Shown: positions 1 through 8,938, counted from the stretch's first letter. The stretch is DNA of 64,000 bases from Chitinophaga pinensis DSM 2588 (GCF_000024005.1 NC_013132.1:744001-808000), one strand, 5' to 3'. Numbers and translations are program-made. Notes: a model not told the origin generated them from the sequence alone.

Positions 1-2857
1 TCTGTCCCTGTTCTTTCATCTGGTTGGTAAAGTCCACAAGAATGATCGCGTTCTTCGCCACCAGACCAATCAACATAATCATACCCAGGATGGTGAAGAT
101 ATTCAGTGTATTATTTGTCAGAGCCAGTGCCAGCAATGCACCAATGATTGCCAGCGGGATAGAGAACAATACCACGAAAGGATAGATGTAGTTATCATAC
201 AGTGCCACCATGATCAGGTATACCATTACGATAGAGATCAGCAGTGCTGCACCCAGTGTTCCAAAGGAATCACCCTGGTTTTCCGCATCACCTGCCCACA
301 GGTAACTGATACCTACCGGCTTACGCAATGTCTCCAGTTTTTGCGCAAATTCCTGTTGTACAGAACCGGAAGGACGTCCTACTACCAGCGATTTCACGGA
401 AATAGATGTATTCTTATCCCTTCTTTCCAGTCTGCTCGGGCCAGAACCTTCCGTGATCGTCGCAAATTGTGATAAGCGGATCAGTTGTCCCTGGCTGTTG
501 ATAAACTCAATATTGGACACGTCATCCAGGTTCTTACGGTCGAAATCATCAAAACGGATATTGATATCATATTCGTAGTCACCCTGACGAAATTTCACTT
601 TGGAATCATCTGCCGTACCGCTGAACGCCGTTTGCATCGTTCCACCCACACCTTCCAGCGTCAATCCCAGTGCAGACATCTTATCCCTGTCTACCTGTAC
701 ATTGATTTCCGGGTTACCTTCTTCTACTGACAGTTTCACGTCACTGGTACCATCAATAGTCGCCAGTACGCCCATGGCTGATTTCGCATAACTCATTACA
801 CTGTCCATATCAGTACCCATCACCACCAGCTCTACAGGAGAAGCTTCTGCAGTACCCAGGATACTCACGTCCATTGTTTTCAGTTTCACACCTGGCAGCA
901 GTTTTCTCAGCTCAACTTTTGTCTTTGCAGCATAGATATCAGAACCATCTAAACGTTCTTCTGCATCTACCAGCATCACTGTGATTTCTGATTTATAGGC
1001 AGTAGACTGGGACACACCAAAACCATCCTCACTGGTCTGACCTACGGTTGTAATCAGACGGGTGATCTCCGGTTTTTTAGAGAGGTATGCTTCCGCTTTA
1101 CGGGTAGCCTGATTCGTCTGTTCGACAGATGCATCTTTCGGCATTTCCAGTACAACAATGAACTGTCCGCGGTCGCCTTTCGGAATGAACTCACCACCGA
1201 TATAACCTTTACCTACCAGCATGAAAGACAGTATCAGCAGACCGATCGCAACGATCAGGGTATAGCGTTTGTGCGTCAGTGCCCATTTCAGGATAGAAGT
1301 CATCCAGTCAGTGAATTTCTGCAGCTGTGCCTCAAACCAGAGAATGAATTTTTCGAAGAAATTCTTACCGGTGATATGTTCCAGCTTTCCAAAACGGGAG
1401 GAAAGCAGCGGTACGATCATAAAGGAAGACAGCAAACTAAGCATGGTTGATATCATCACCACCACACAGAATTCACGCAGGATCTTTGATACAAGTTCAT
1501 TGGTCAGTGAGATAGGCAGGAACACCACCACGATTACCAGGGTAATAGAGGTTACGGTAAATCCGATCTCTTTCACTCCATCAAATGCCGCACGTACTCT
1601 GTTCTTACCCATTTCCATGTGACGGTAAATATTCTCCAGTACCACGATTGCATCATCCACCAGGATACCTACGACCAGTGACAGCCCCAGTAAGGACATC
1701 AGGTTGAGGGAGAAGCCGAATAGCTTCATACCGATGAATGTAGCTACCAGGGAAGCCGGGATTGAGATCATTACGAAGATCGCACTACGGATACTGTGCA
1801 GGAACAACAGCATCACGGCAGCCACCAGCACAATCGCAATGATCAGGTCATGTATCACGGAATCAGCTGATTCCAGCGTAAAGTCAGACGAATCGTTTGC
1901 AATAAATATCTTCAGGTTAGCGGAAACATAGTCTTTTTCGATAGATGCGATGGCTTTCTTCATTTCCTCACTCACGGTTACCGCATTCGCATCATTCTGT
2001 TTCTGTACCATCAATGCAATGGAGCTGGTACCATCCACACGGGCCAGACGATCCACATCTTTCTGTGCATCCTGTACATCCGCTACATCTTTCAGACGGA
2101 TCTGGGTACCGGTAGCTGTAGTAGCCAGTACCAGGTTACGCAGCTGATCCACGTCTTTATACTTACCAGCCAGACGTACCAGTATCTGCTGATCCTGGGT
2201 TTTCACCTTACCGGTGGGGAAGTCCAGATTCGCATTGGTAATGAGCTGTCTTACCTGCAGGATGGACAGTTTATATGCTTCCAGTTTCTTAGGATCGATG
2301 TTCACCTGGATCTCACGCTCCTGACCACCGATCAGGGAGATCTGGGCCACACCCGGTAAACGGGATAAGAGTGGTTGCAATTTTTTATCGATCAGGTCAT
2401 AGAACTGCTTGCTGTCCATACTGGCAGTGGCGGACAGTGTCATGATCGGTAAGTCATCCAGGGAGAATTTGTTCAGCGAAGGCGCTTTTGCATCAGTAGG
2501 CAGGTCTGAGAGGATTGCGTTCACTTTACGCTGTGCATCCTGCAGGGCAATGTCTACGTTCGCATCGTTATTCAATTCAACCGTTACGGTAGATAAACTC
2601 TCTGAAGATTTGGAGATGATTTTTTTGATCTTCTCCATTGATGCTACCGCATCCTCAATCTTTTTGGTGATGGTACTTTCCACCTCTTTAGGGGAAGCAC
2701 CGGGATATACGGTGGCAATGGTTACTACCGGCGAAGTAAACTTCGGCAGCAGCTCATAGTTGAGTGACTTATAGCTCATCACACCCAGCAGCGTCAGGAT
2801 GGTAAAGACTACCACCACTATTGTGGGTCGCTTTATGGATACTTCTGTGATCTTCAT
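1..2857 (-). CDS. RND multidrug efflux permease (AcrB/HAE1 family), 3' end cut off by window edge
   Basis: Inner-membrane proton-driven drug exporter, the pump of a tripartite efflux system. Reading the minus strand from the ATG at 2857 gives an unbroken frame of about 952 residues starting MKITEVSIKRPTIVVVVF, the usual N-terminal amphipathic helix plus TM1 of RND permeases. Around residue 400 is the TM4 segment with the adjacent aspartates of the proton relay (VVGILVDDAIVVLENIYRH). The porter and docking domains follow, and near the window edge comes the TM10-11 segment ending LVAKNAIILVDF. AcrB homologues have about 1,030-1,060 residues, so roughly 100 C-terminal residues lie outside the window. 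It starts 6 bp after the adaptor gene and is the last visible gene of the tetR-tetR-TolC-adaptor-pump operon. Substrates cannot be inferred. Confidence 0.95.
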   Translation of the reverse strand, partial: MKITEVSIKRPTIVVVVFTILTLLGVMSYKSLNYELLPKFTSPVVTIATVYPGASPKEVESTITKKIEDAVASMEKIKKIISKSSESLSTVTVELNNDANVDIALQDAQRKVNAILSDLPTDAKAPSLNKFSLDDLPIMTLSATASMDSKQFYDLIDKKLQPLLSRLPGVAQISLIGGQEREIQVNIDPKKLEAYKLSILQVRQLITNANLDFPTGKVKTQDQQILVRLAGKYKDVDQLRNLVLATTATGTQIRLKDVADVQDAQKDVDRLARVDGTSSIALMVQKQNDANAVTVSEEMKKAIASIEKDYVSANLKIFIANDSSDFTLESADSVIHDLIIAIVLVAAVMLLFLHSIRSAIFVMISIPASLVATFIGMKLFGFSLNLMSLLGLSLVVGILVDDAIVVLENIYRHMEMGKNRVRAAFDGVKEIGFTVTSITLVIVVVFLPISLTNELVSKILREFCVVVMISTMLSLLSSFMIVPLLSSRFGKLEHITGKNFFEKFILWFEAQLQKFTDWMTSILKWALTHKRYTLIVAIGLLILSFMLVGKGYIGGEFIPKGDRGQFIVVLEMPKDASVEQTNQATRKAEAYLSKKPEITRLITTVGQTSEDGFGVSQSTAYKSEITVMLVDAEERLDGSDIYAAKTKVELRKLLPGVKLKTMDVSILGTAEASPVELVVMGTDMDSVMSYAKSAMGVLATIDGTSDVKLSVEEGNPEINVQVDRDKMSALGLTLEGVGGTMQTAFSGTADDSKVKFRQGDYEYDINIRFDDFDRKNLDDVSNIEFINSQGQLIRLSQFATITEGSGPSRLERRDKNTSISVKSLVVGRPSGSVQQEFAQKLETLRKPVGISYLWAGDAENQGDSFGTLGAALLISIVMVYLIMVALYDNYIYPFVVLFSIPLAIIGALLALALTNNTLNIFTILGMIMLIGLVAKNAIILVDFTNQMKEQGQ

Positions 2858-2863
2858 AGTTGA

Positions 2864-3925
2864 TTATTTTTGTACGGATACTTTAGATCCGTCTACCAGG
2901 TTGATTTGTCCGCTGGTGATAACGGTTTCGCCTTCATTCAGACCTTCTCTTATTTCCACTTTGTCGCCATAGATACGTCCGGCTACTACCTTACGCACTT
3001 TAGCTGTATTATTCTCCAGTACATATACCTGGTTGCTGTTCACTCCACCGATGAATGCGGTACGCGCTACCAGGATAGTCGGGATCGCGTCTTTCATTTC
3101 GAAGTGTGCGGTACCATACATACCTGCTCTGAGTTGTTTGCCACCGTTGTTAGTCACTTCCATTTCAACTGGGTAGTTGAGGGTATTATCACCTTTTGCA
3201 GCGATGAAAGTCACATGACCATCGTAGCTCACTTCCGGGAATACGCTGGAAGTCACCCGTACTTTATCACCTTCTTTCAGGTTTACCACCTGTAATTCCG
3301 GAACAGATACTGCCAGTTTCAGGCGGGAAACGTCCACGATATCAAACATTTTATTACCAGGAGAGAGGTAAGCACCCTGCTCTATGTATTTTTTGTTGAT
3401 CACACCACTGATAGGCGCTTTGATATAGGTATCACCCACACGACGGCTGGCAGCCGCATATTTTGTTTTTGCCAGGTCGTATTGCAACGTAGCGTCGTCT
3501 ACCTGTTTTTTGGTTACACCACCTGTTTTAAAGGCCGCTTCATATCTTTCTTTATCCACTCTCAGTTGCTCCAGATTGGTTTTAGCCGCCTGCAGATCTG
3601 TACCCAGGATTTCACCATCAACATTCGCAATTGCCTGCCCTTGTCTTACAACACTTCCCTCATCTACCAACAGTTTATTGATACGGCCGGTTACTTCGGA
3701 GAGATAGGTCAGTTCACGGAAAGGCGTGAAGTTACCATTGGCCAGAAAGCCTTGAGAGAAATCAGATTTTGCCACTTTTTCCACCAGTACGGGTACTTCC
3801 CCTGCATTGCTCGTCTTTACAAATTCCGTTTTGGCTTCGTTGGCTTTTTTATTGGCGCCCAGTTTCCACATGATCAATACAACAGCTGCGATGGTCACTG
3901 CGCTCCAGATAAGAATCTTTTTCAT
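2864..3925 (-). CDS. RND efflux periplasmic adaptor (membrane fusion protein, HlyD/AcrA type)
   Basis: Connects the inner-membrane pump with the TolC channel. 353 residues. An N-terminal membrane anchor (residues 3-20, KKILIWSAVTIAAVVLIM) has no lipobox cysteine. A lipoyl/barrel-sandwich half follows around residues 65-105 (SEVTGRINKLLVDEGSVVRQGQ), then a coiled-coil hairpin (about 110-165), the second lipoyl half (YIKAPISGVINKKYIEQG), and beta-barrel and membrane-proximal domains ending VITSGQINLVDGSKV. This is the normal adaptor order. The hairpin is short, as in many Bacteroidota adaptors. It lies 32 bp downstream of the TolC-like gene and 6 bp upstream of the pump, so the three should be co-transcribed. 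Confidence 0.95.
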   Translation of the reverse strand: MKKILIWSAVTIAAVVLIMWKLGANKKANEAKTEFVKTSNAGEVPVLVEKVAKSDFSQGFLANGNFTPFRELTYLSEVTGRINKLLVDEGSVVRQGQAIANVDGEILGTDLQAAKTNLEQLRVDKERYEAAFKTGGVTKKQVDDATLQYDLAKTKYAAASRRVGDTYIKAPISGVINKKYIEQGAYLSPGNKMFDIVDVSRLKLAVSVPELQVVNLKEGDKVRVTSSVFPEVSYDGHVTFIAAKGDNTLNYPVEMEVTNNGGKQLRAGMYGTAHFEMKDAIPTILVARTAFIGGVNSNQVYVLENNTAKVRKVVAGRIYGDKVEIREGLNEGETVITSGQINLVDGSKVSVQK

Positions 3926-3957
3926 ATAGTTCGGTATGCGGTTTTTAGCGGTTTTAG

Positions 3958-5319
3958 TTAGTTCAGCAGGCTTTTGAGATTACCGTTCGATTTAACGATA
4001 TCCAGTTCTGCCAGCTTGTATTGTAATAAAGCTTCATTGTAGTTGTTCTGAGCAGAGACCAGGGATGTTTCGGCATCCAGCAGGTCTGTCAGATTGGCCA
4101 GGCCCAGGTTATAGTTATTCTGGGTGGAGTTGTACACTTCGTTGGCCAGGTCTACGTTCTCTTTCTGCGCTTTGATCGTACTGAGGTTGTTCTGAACCTG
4201 TAGTTTTGCGTTTTCGAATTGTGTATTCAGGGAGAGGGTGGTGGCCTCCATATCCTTCTTAATCTGTTTCAGGGCTACATTTGCCTGACCTACACGGGAG
4301 CGGCGCGCCCAACCATCGAAAATCGGAATTTTCAAAGTGAGGCTTACAGCAGCCATATCATACCAACTGGCAGTTGATCCGTTGGATTTGGATTTTAACA
4401 TGTCAAACTTGTTACTGATACCATTATAAGAGTAGTTACCGGAGAGGGCCAGTGAAGGGTAATATTCTGCCAGGTAAGCTTTCTTCTGAAATGCCTGTAG
4501 TTCTTCCTGTTTTTTCAGGAGGCGATACTCGATCCTGTTGTCGAGGTTCATGCCTCCAAAATCGGCAGCCGTTGCTTTGCTTTCAATTTCTTTAAAAGAA
4601 GTGGAAGGAAGATTGATCGGATTGGTTACAGCCATGCCCATCATCTGTTTCAACTGGTTAGATTGCAGTTGGAACTGGTTCTGTGCTTGTGTGCGTTGCG
4701 TTTTATAGTTAGTCAGGTTTACACGCATACGGTCCAGGTCTATTTTACGGGCGAGACCGTTTTCTACCTGAGAAGAAGTTGTTTCGACGAGTTTTGTCAT
4801 CTTCTCGATATTGGCATCCAGTACGATTGTTTTCTCACGGGACACCAATGTGCTGTAATACAGCTGTGTGACGTTATAGATAACGGTTTCTTCGCTTTGC
4901 GCTGTCTGCATGCGATAATAATCTTCGCCTGCTTTTGCTGCTTTTAAGCCGGTGAATACAGATTGATTATACACTTCCTGCGTAACGGTTCCAGATGCGG
5001 TCACGTTGTGCGTCACACCAGCTTCCAGCAGGAGGGTGGTACCAGGTGCGCCACCGGCAAATTCGCCGGGAACGGGGATCACCTGTTTCTTAATATTGTT
5101 GGTATACTGACCTTGCGCGTTTACCTGTGGCAGGGCTCTGGCTCTTACTTCGCTGGTTTTGAAACGGCCCATATCTTCTTCCATCCGGGTACGTGCCAGT
5201 TGCTGGTTATTAGCGAGTGCATACTTCAGGCACTCCTGCAACGACAGTTCCGATTGCGCATAGGAGGTATATCCCCCTATTCCCATTAAGAGAATAAGCG
5301 TTAACATTATCCTTTTCAT
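3958..5319 (-). CDS. TolC-family outer membrane efflux channel
   Basis: Outer-membrane exit duct of the efflux system. 453 residues with a cleavable signal peptide (MKRIMLTLILLMGIGGYTSYAQ, likely cut after AYAQ-type Ala/Gln near residue 21). The mature start SELSLQECLKYALANNQ is the conserved opening of the OEP (outer membrane efflux protein) domain. Two repeated halves of long alpha-helical hairpins follow. The second half contains IPIFDGWARRSRVGQAN and YNLGLANLTDLLDAETSL, both typical of the family. Length is normal (420-480). It is the third gene of the operon, 52 bp after the second tetR. Confidence 0.95.
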   Translation of the reverse strand: MKRIMLTLILLMGIGGYTSYAQSELSLQECLKYALANNQQLARTRMEEDMGRFKTSEVRARALPQVNAQGQYTNNIKKQVIPVPGEFAGGAPGTTLLLEAGVTHNVTASGTVTQEVYNQSVFTGLKAAKAGEDYYRMQTAQSEETVIYNVTQLYYSTLVSREKTIVLDANIEKMTKLVETTSSQVENGLARKIDLDRMRVNLTNYKTQRTQAQNQFQLQSNQLKQMMGMAVTNPINLPSTSFKEIESKATAADFGGMNLDNRIEYRLLKKQEELQAFQKKAYLAEYYPSLALSGNYSYNGISNKFDMLKSKSNGSTASWYDMAAVSLTLKIPIFDGWARRSRVGQANVALKQIKKDMEATTLSLNTQFENAKLQVQNNLSTIKAQKENVDLANEVYNSTQNNYNLGLANLTDLLDAETSLVSAQNNYNEALLQYKLAELDIVKSNGNLKSLLN

Positions 5320-5371
5320 CCGTATGTTTTCTTTGATTTTTTTAGTTGGCGGATATAGTATTTAAAGGTGG

Positions 5372-5983
5372 TTAGTCTTCTTTAATTTGTAGATATTCTG
5401 CTACTAGTTTACGTCCTTCTGCGGTGGCTATACCGAGTAAGAAATGCGCTGTTATTTCCCTGATGACTTCAGGCATACTGAACTCTGTAGCGGGAAACAG
5501 TGCCGGCTGAAAAACCGTTTCCAGTTGTAATAATCGCATACGAGCCATGATATTCAGCTTAAAATCGTTGCGGTAACATCCTTCCTGTATTCCTCTTTCG
5601 AGATTGGCGGTAATGGCACGTATCAGATGATCTTTCTTGAACGTTTCCACTTCCAGCCAGAGATCAGGATGGTATTTCTGCATTTCATATAACATGACAG
5701 GGTTGATGGTGTTACCCATTTCCTCCATGTATTTCACCTCTTTCAGTAGTTCCTCGATAGCGTTAGCAGATTGCTGGCGAAAATCTTCGAGATGCTGTCC
5801 GTGACCGTTCAGCATGGTTCTTATACCTTCCTGCACCAGTTCTTCTTTGTCCCTGAAATGTTCGTATACCGTTTTCTTTGACACTCCGCTCTCTCTCGAT
5901 ATATCAAACATTGTTACACTCTTAATGCCGTACATTCTGAACATCCTGAGCGCTGTTTCCAAAATCCGGTCTTTGACTGGCAT
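5372..5983 (-). CDS. TetR/AcrR-family transcriptional regulator (second of a tandem pair)
   Basis: DNA-binding repressor. 203 residues. The N-terminal helix-turn-helix is at residues 5-50, with ILETALRMFRMYGIKSVTMFDIS and the recognition helix region SGVSKKTVYEHFRDKEEL. The C-terminal ligand-binding part is variable and gives no ligand. It begins 9 bp after the stop of another TetR gene and is followed 52 bp later by the TolC gene. It therefore probably regulates, and is transcribed with, the efflux operon. The two regulators are only distantly alike, so they are not a recent duplication; they may answer to different ligands. Confidence 0.93.
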   Translation of the reverse strand: MPVKDRILETALRMFRMYGIKSVTMFDISRESGVSKKTVYEHFRDKEELVQEGIRTMLNGHGQHLEDFRQQSANAIEELLKEVKYMEEMGNTINPVMLYEMQKYHPDLWLEVETFKKDHLIRAITANLERGIQEGCYRNDFKLNIMARMRLLQLETVFQPALFPATEFSMPEVIREITAHFLLGIATAEGRKLVAEYLQIKED

Positions 5984-5992
5984 GTTTCCTGT

Positions 5993-6607
5993 TTATTGTT
6001 TCTTTATTCCTCTTACGAATATTTCCGTCAGCAATTTCTGCTGTGCTACTATCTTTTCGAATCCTTCTTTATCCAAATCTATAATTGATTCCGGCATACA
6101 GCTCATCCCTGCAAAACGGAGGCCTTCCATAGCATCTTTATATAGAATGCCTATTTCCTCCGGATTGGCGACGTCGAATTCGCCGGTATCAACTCCTTTC
6201 TTAACTACTTTGGTCAGCATTACATACTCTCTCTCTTCCACAGACCTGACGATCTGCTGGATCTCTTCCGACTTATCATTGAGTATCTTAAACAGTTCCA
6301 GGCGGCTGAAACGTTCTACGAACTGTATTTTAATTGCGATCAGGTTGAAGAAGATCTCCTCAGACGTTATATCCGTTCTGTCGGCTTCTACCTCCAGTTC
6401 CTGAAAAAACGTTTCCCCGATTTTCATCAGCACGGCATTGTGTAATGCCTTCTTATCAGAAAAGTAATAATACAGTGATGCCTTTGAACAACGCAGGTCA
6501 TCTGCGATCTCATTCATGGTTGTCTTTCCTGCACCATAGTGCATGAATCTTTTCAAAGCTGCCTCCAGGATTTTCTCCCGCATTTCATCTTTGTTCTCAG
6601 CAAGCAT
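5993..6607 (-). CDS. TetR/AcrR-family transcriptional regulator (first gene of efflux operon)
   Basis: 204 residues. The HTH occupies about residues 9-57: REKILEAALKRFMHYGAG, then MNEIADDLRCSKASLYYYF, a good match to the TetR_N domain. The rest should be the helical ligand-binding and dimerisation domain. It is the promoter-proximal gene. A -7 element (TATTTTTG on the minus strand, 6637-6644) and several GACTTT/AAAGTC palindromic motifs lie between 6612 and 6744, immediately upstream, which suggests autoregulation. Five co-directional genes with small gaps follow. Confidence 0.93.
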   Translation of the reverse strand: MLAENKDEMREKILEAALKRFMHYGAGKTTMNEIADDLRCSKASLYYYFSDKKALHNAVLMKIGETFFQELEVEADRTDITSEEIFFNLIAIKIQFVERFSRLELFKILNDKSEEIQQIVRSVEEREYVMLTKVVKKGVDTGEFDVANPEEIGILYKDAMEGLRFAGMSCMPESIIDLDKEGFEKIVAQQKLLTEIFVRGIKKQ

Positions 6608-6611
6608 TAAC

Positions 6612-6744
6612 TTTTTGACTTTTTTAGTTTCGAAGTCAAAAATAGTAAGAATTACTAGAATAGTAAAAGATGTTTACCATTTAACAATTGATTAACTTTT
6701 TGACTTTAAAAGTCAGATAGTTGAAAAGTCAAAAAGTCAAAAAT
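6612..6744 (-). promoter_or_regulatory. Promoter and repeated TetR-like operator motifs of the efflux operon
   Basis: Seen directly: an inverted repeat with 10-bp arms TTTTTGACTT / AAGTCAAAAA at 6612-6642 (11-bp spacer), a perfect 15-bp palindrome TGACTTTAAAAGTCA at 6702-6716, and two tandem AAGTCAAAAA half-sites at 6727-6744. The right arm of the first repeat overlaps a minus-strand TATTTTTG (complement of 6637-6644), matching the Bacteroidota -7 consensus TAnnTTTG. That would start transcription about 25 bp before the first tetR. Inference: these are the binding sites of one or both TetR proteins. Confidence 0.6.
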
Positions 6745-7188
6745 GCAATTAATTAAAAATAAGACTGTTATAATATGTCAATAAATCCAACTTATTCGAT
6801 GGGTCAAAAAATTATGGGTTAAAAATTTTTTTAGAAAAAAGGATGAGAGAACGCTGGAAAACCCGGAAACCTAAAAAATGTACCTCAGGGAGGTTTTTAA
6901 GTGAGGTGTTTTAGACTTCTTTTGCCAAGGAGTCAAATATCTGATAAACTAATCTTCGCTTTTAAGATGGATGGCAATAATGGTAAGGTTGATGTAGAAC
7001 TTTGGCGGGAGTGTTGCTTGATTTGGTTTTATATAATGGTTGGTAATAACCGTTTTTAAGGCAAGTAGGCAAGGTTAGAAAGCAGCGGAGGCAGAAAGGA
7101 GTTTAGGAGGAAATTGTCAAGCGTGTCCTACTATTTTACATAAACGACTGGATATTAATCTCTTTGAGGGAATCGATGAAGCGGAGGG

Positions 7189-7379
7189 GATGAGTTTTGG
7201 GGGGAAGTGTGAAGGCTGCTTCTGCTATGGTTTCAGATACCTGCACGGACTGACGCCCGCTTTTAAGATGATTAAGCAGTGGTGCTTTGGCTGGGCAGGG
7301 GAGCTTTGCTAGACTGTAGCTGGATGCAGGGGACGGGCTAAGGTCCGCGCAGGCATCTGAAACCACCGCTGTAAGCGCC
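7189..7379 (+). repeat. MITE-like repeat, copy A
   Basis: A ~190-bp unit also present in reverse orientation at 7640-7829 with roughly 80% identity by eye. Its core (7228-7365) has imperfect terminal inverted repeats: TGGTTTCAGATACCTGC at the left end and GCAGGCATCTGAAACCA at the right, extending to 23 bp with two mismatches. It contains no open frame of its own that is shared and intact in both copies. Size, terminal inverted repeats and lack of coding content fit a MITE or REP/BIME-type non-autonomous element; no transposase is in the window. Confidence 0.65.
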
Positions 7380-7639
7380 GGTCGATTAGATAATGGGGAG
7401 GTGAGGGTAATCGGGGTACAATGCGATGGGCTAAATGTGCTATCGGGGCTTGGTTGACATACCTTATACATGCTTCATACATGCTTTATATACGACGCAT
7501 CTCTGCCGGAACTGTGTTTGACATAGTTTTTTTGGTGCCTGATATTCCCTTTTAATGCGCAAACCCGAACTCCGCACACTTTTTCTTCCCTCCCTACTTT
7601 TCAGTCATATCACTCAGCCTCACAATTAATCAATCAGTA

Positions 7640-7829
7640 GGCGCTTACAGCGATGGTTTCAGATGCCTGCGCGGACCTTAGCCCGTCCTCTGCATCCAGC
7701 TACCCTTGATCAAAGCTCCCCCGCCCAGCCTTACCACCACCGCCCAATTATCTTAAAAGCGGGCGTCAGTCCGTCAGGTATCTGAAACTATAGCAGAAGC
7801 AGCCCCTCACACTTCCCGCCAGAACTCCC
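7640..7829 (-). repeat. MITE-like repeat, copy B (inverted relative to copy A)
   Basis: Reverse-orientation copy of 7189-7379. The homologous core is 7654-7790, beginning tggtttcagatgcctgcgc and ending ggtatctgaaacta. Similarity extends outside the core to ggcgcttacagcg on one side and cttcccgccagaactccc on the other, so the repeated unit is longer than the terminal-inverted-repeat core. Differences from copy A are substitutions and small indels spread evenly, suggesting neither copy is recent. Confidence 0.65.
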
Positions 7830-7848
7830 AATCCAAGATCAGCCAACA

Positions 7849-7900
7849 GCACCCAATTATCTTAAAACATGCATCAGTTGCCCCAGATATCTGACGCCAA
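7849..7900 (-). repeat. Partial, decayed third copy of the MITE-like repeat
   Basis: The segment cacccaattatcttaaaa, followed by gcatcagt and agatatctga, matches the end of copy B (cgcccaattatcttaaaa, cgtcagt, aggtatctga at 7740-7786) in order and orientation. Only about 50 bp are recognisable. It may be a fragment of another insertion or a local duplication. Confidence 0.4.
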
Positions 7901-7923
7901 ACAGCAAAAAGCCCTCTCAACTA

Positions 7924-8001
7924 TAGTCAGACTATACTTGTAATACGTTACTCCTACCTTGAAAGACGCAGCACTAACGTATTAGAAGTATAGTCTGACT
8001 A
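7924..8001. repeat. 27-bp inverted repeat (long hairpin)
   Basis: The left arm 7924-7950 (tagtcagactatacttg...) and right arm 7975-8001 are reverse complements over 27 bp with one mismatch, separated by 24 bp. There is no T-tract on either side, so a plain intrinsic terminator is unlikely. It is unrelated in sequence to the neighbouring MITE-like copies. It lies 13 bp beyond the 3' end of the possible small gene at 8014-8259. Confidence 0.75.
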
Positions 8002-8013
8002 AGGATCAACCGG

Positions 8014-8259
8014 TCAATCACCTCTCGCCAGATATCGTTTTAACCATCTAGTCAAATCTTTTTCCACTAAATTCAAAACATTTCGATCCTGATAAGGGTT
8101 ATCTAAAAGCTGCCTGCCGGGAGCACCGGAAGCCTGTACGGATACAACAGACTTCACTTGCTGCTTTTTTGCCCTGCAAATGTCACTTTTAGCAGGGGAG
8201 TAAACAGGTCTTTTCCCTTCTGACGGGATGGTCTCATTTTTCACGCTTTTAGCCGACAC
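8014..8259 (-). CDS. Possible small hypothetical protein (81 aa)
   Basis: Not recognised. An 81-residue frame beginning with GTG at 8259; it is basic and ends LVEKDLTRWLKRYLARG. It has no signal peptide, membrane segment or Cys motif. Composition is compatible with a real protein, and no alternative gene occupies the site, but there is no conserved domain visible and it borders a repeat-rich region. It could equally be a chance frame. Confidence 0.3.
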   Translation of the reverse strand: MSAKSVKNETIPSEGKRPVYSPAKSDICRAKKQQVKSVVSVQASGAPGRQLLDNPYQDRNVLNLVEKDLTRWLKRYLARGD

Positions 8260-8340
8260 ATTTTACACCTACATCTCGGAATAACTTGACTGGCATGGAT
8301 CGGGCATTTGTTTTGCCTTACATAGGTAAAATCAAACGCT

Positions 8341-8835
8341 ATGAAAAAGTTAATGCTTCTGCTGATTGCCGTAACCGGATTTACAGCTACAACCATGGCC
8401 CAGATCAATGTTAGTATCAATATAGGAAGACAGCCAGTATGGGGTCCTGTTGGTTATGACCATGTGGACTACTACTATCTGCCCGACATAGAATGTTATT
8501 ACGATGTACCGGCCCAGGTATATGTTTATAGAAATGGAAATAATTGGGTAAGGACCAGATCATTACCCGGCAGGTATGCCAATTTCGATGTTTACCATGC
8601 GCACAAGGTAGTGATCAATGGGGTAGACAGACCTTATATGACCCATGATAAATACCGTCAGCAATATTACAGCTACAGAGGTAAACATGACCAGATAGCG
8701 ATCCGTGACAGCAGGGAAGAGAAATACTGGGCTAACAAATACCACCCGAATCATGGCCAGTGGAAGAAAGATCATCGTGACGATCATAATAATGGCCGTG
8801 CTGACCGCGGAGGACGTGGCCGGGACAGACACTAA
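8341..8835 (+). CDS. Secreted hypothetical protein, Tyr/His/Asp-rich
   Basis: 164 residues with a clear signal peptide (MKKLMLLLIAVTGFTATTMA, cleavage before QINVSI). The mature part is rich in Tyr (VDYYYLPDIECYYDVPAQVY) and ends in a basic, Gly/Arg/Asp/His-rich tail after residue 140. It resembles small secreted proteins common in Chitinophagaceae but carries no enzyme motif that I recognise. Location is probably periplasmic or cell-surface. A terminator follows at 8876, so it is likely a single-gene unit. Confidence 0.8.
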   Translation: MKKLMLLLIAVTGFTATTMAQINVSINIGRQPVWGPVGYDHVDYYYLPDIECYYDVPAQVYVYRNGNNWVRTRSLPGRYANFDVYHAHKVVINGVDRPYMTHDKYRQQYYSYRGKHDQIAIRDSREEKYWANKYHPNHGQWKKDHRDDHNNGRADRGGRGRDRH

Positions 8836-8875
8836 GTTAAATGTTCCCTTCTTTCAACACCACACCTATCATGAA

Positions 8876-8916
8876 GAAGGCCGCTCCGTTTGAGACGGGG
8901 CGGCCTTTCTTCTTTT
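8876..8916 (+). terminator. Intrinsic terminator between convergent genes
   Basis: gaaggccgctccgt pairs with acggggcggccttt across a short loop, followed by a T-rich run (ttcttctttta). It lies between the plus-strand secreted protein and the minus-strand aminotransferase, so it probably serves both. Confidence 0.75.
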
Positions 8917-8938
8917 ATGTTGCTTGCCATTTAAAATC

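Larger units (their letters stand above)
6745..8013. other. Gene-poor 1.3-kb stretch carrying short repeats
   Basis: No convincing coding region. The first 400 bases are AT-rich without recognisable structure. The segment around 6955-7010 (cgcttttaagat, then gtaaggttgat and ggcgggagtgttgct) shares short words with the repeat copies described separately and may be a decayed relative. The rest holds two inverted copies of a ~190-bp repeat, a partial third copy and a long hairpin. Confidence 0.6.

Noticed and set aside
7136..7471. Open frame of 111 codons on the minus strand
   Set aside because: It lies across MITE-like copy A and its frame is not kept in copy B; composition (Ser/Pro-rich) reflects the repeat, not a protein.
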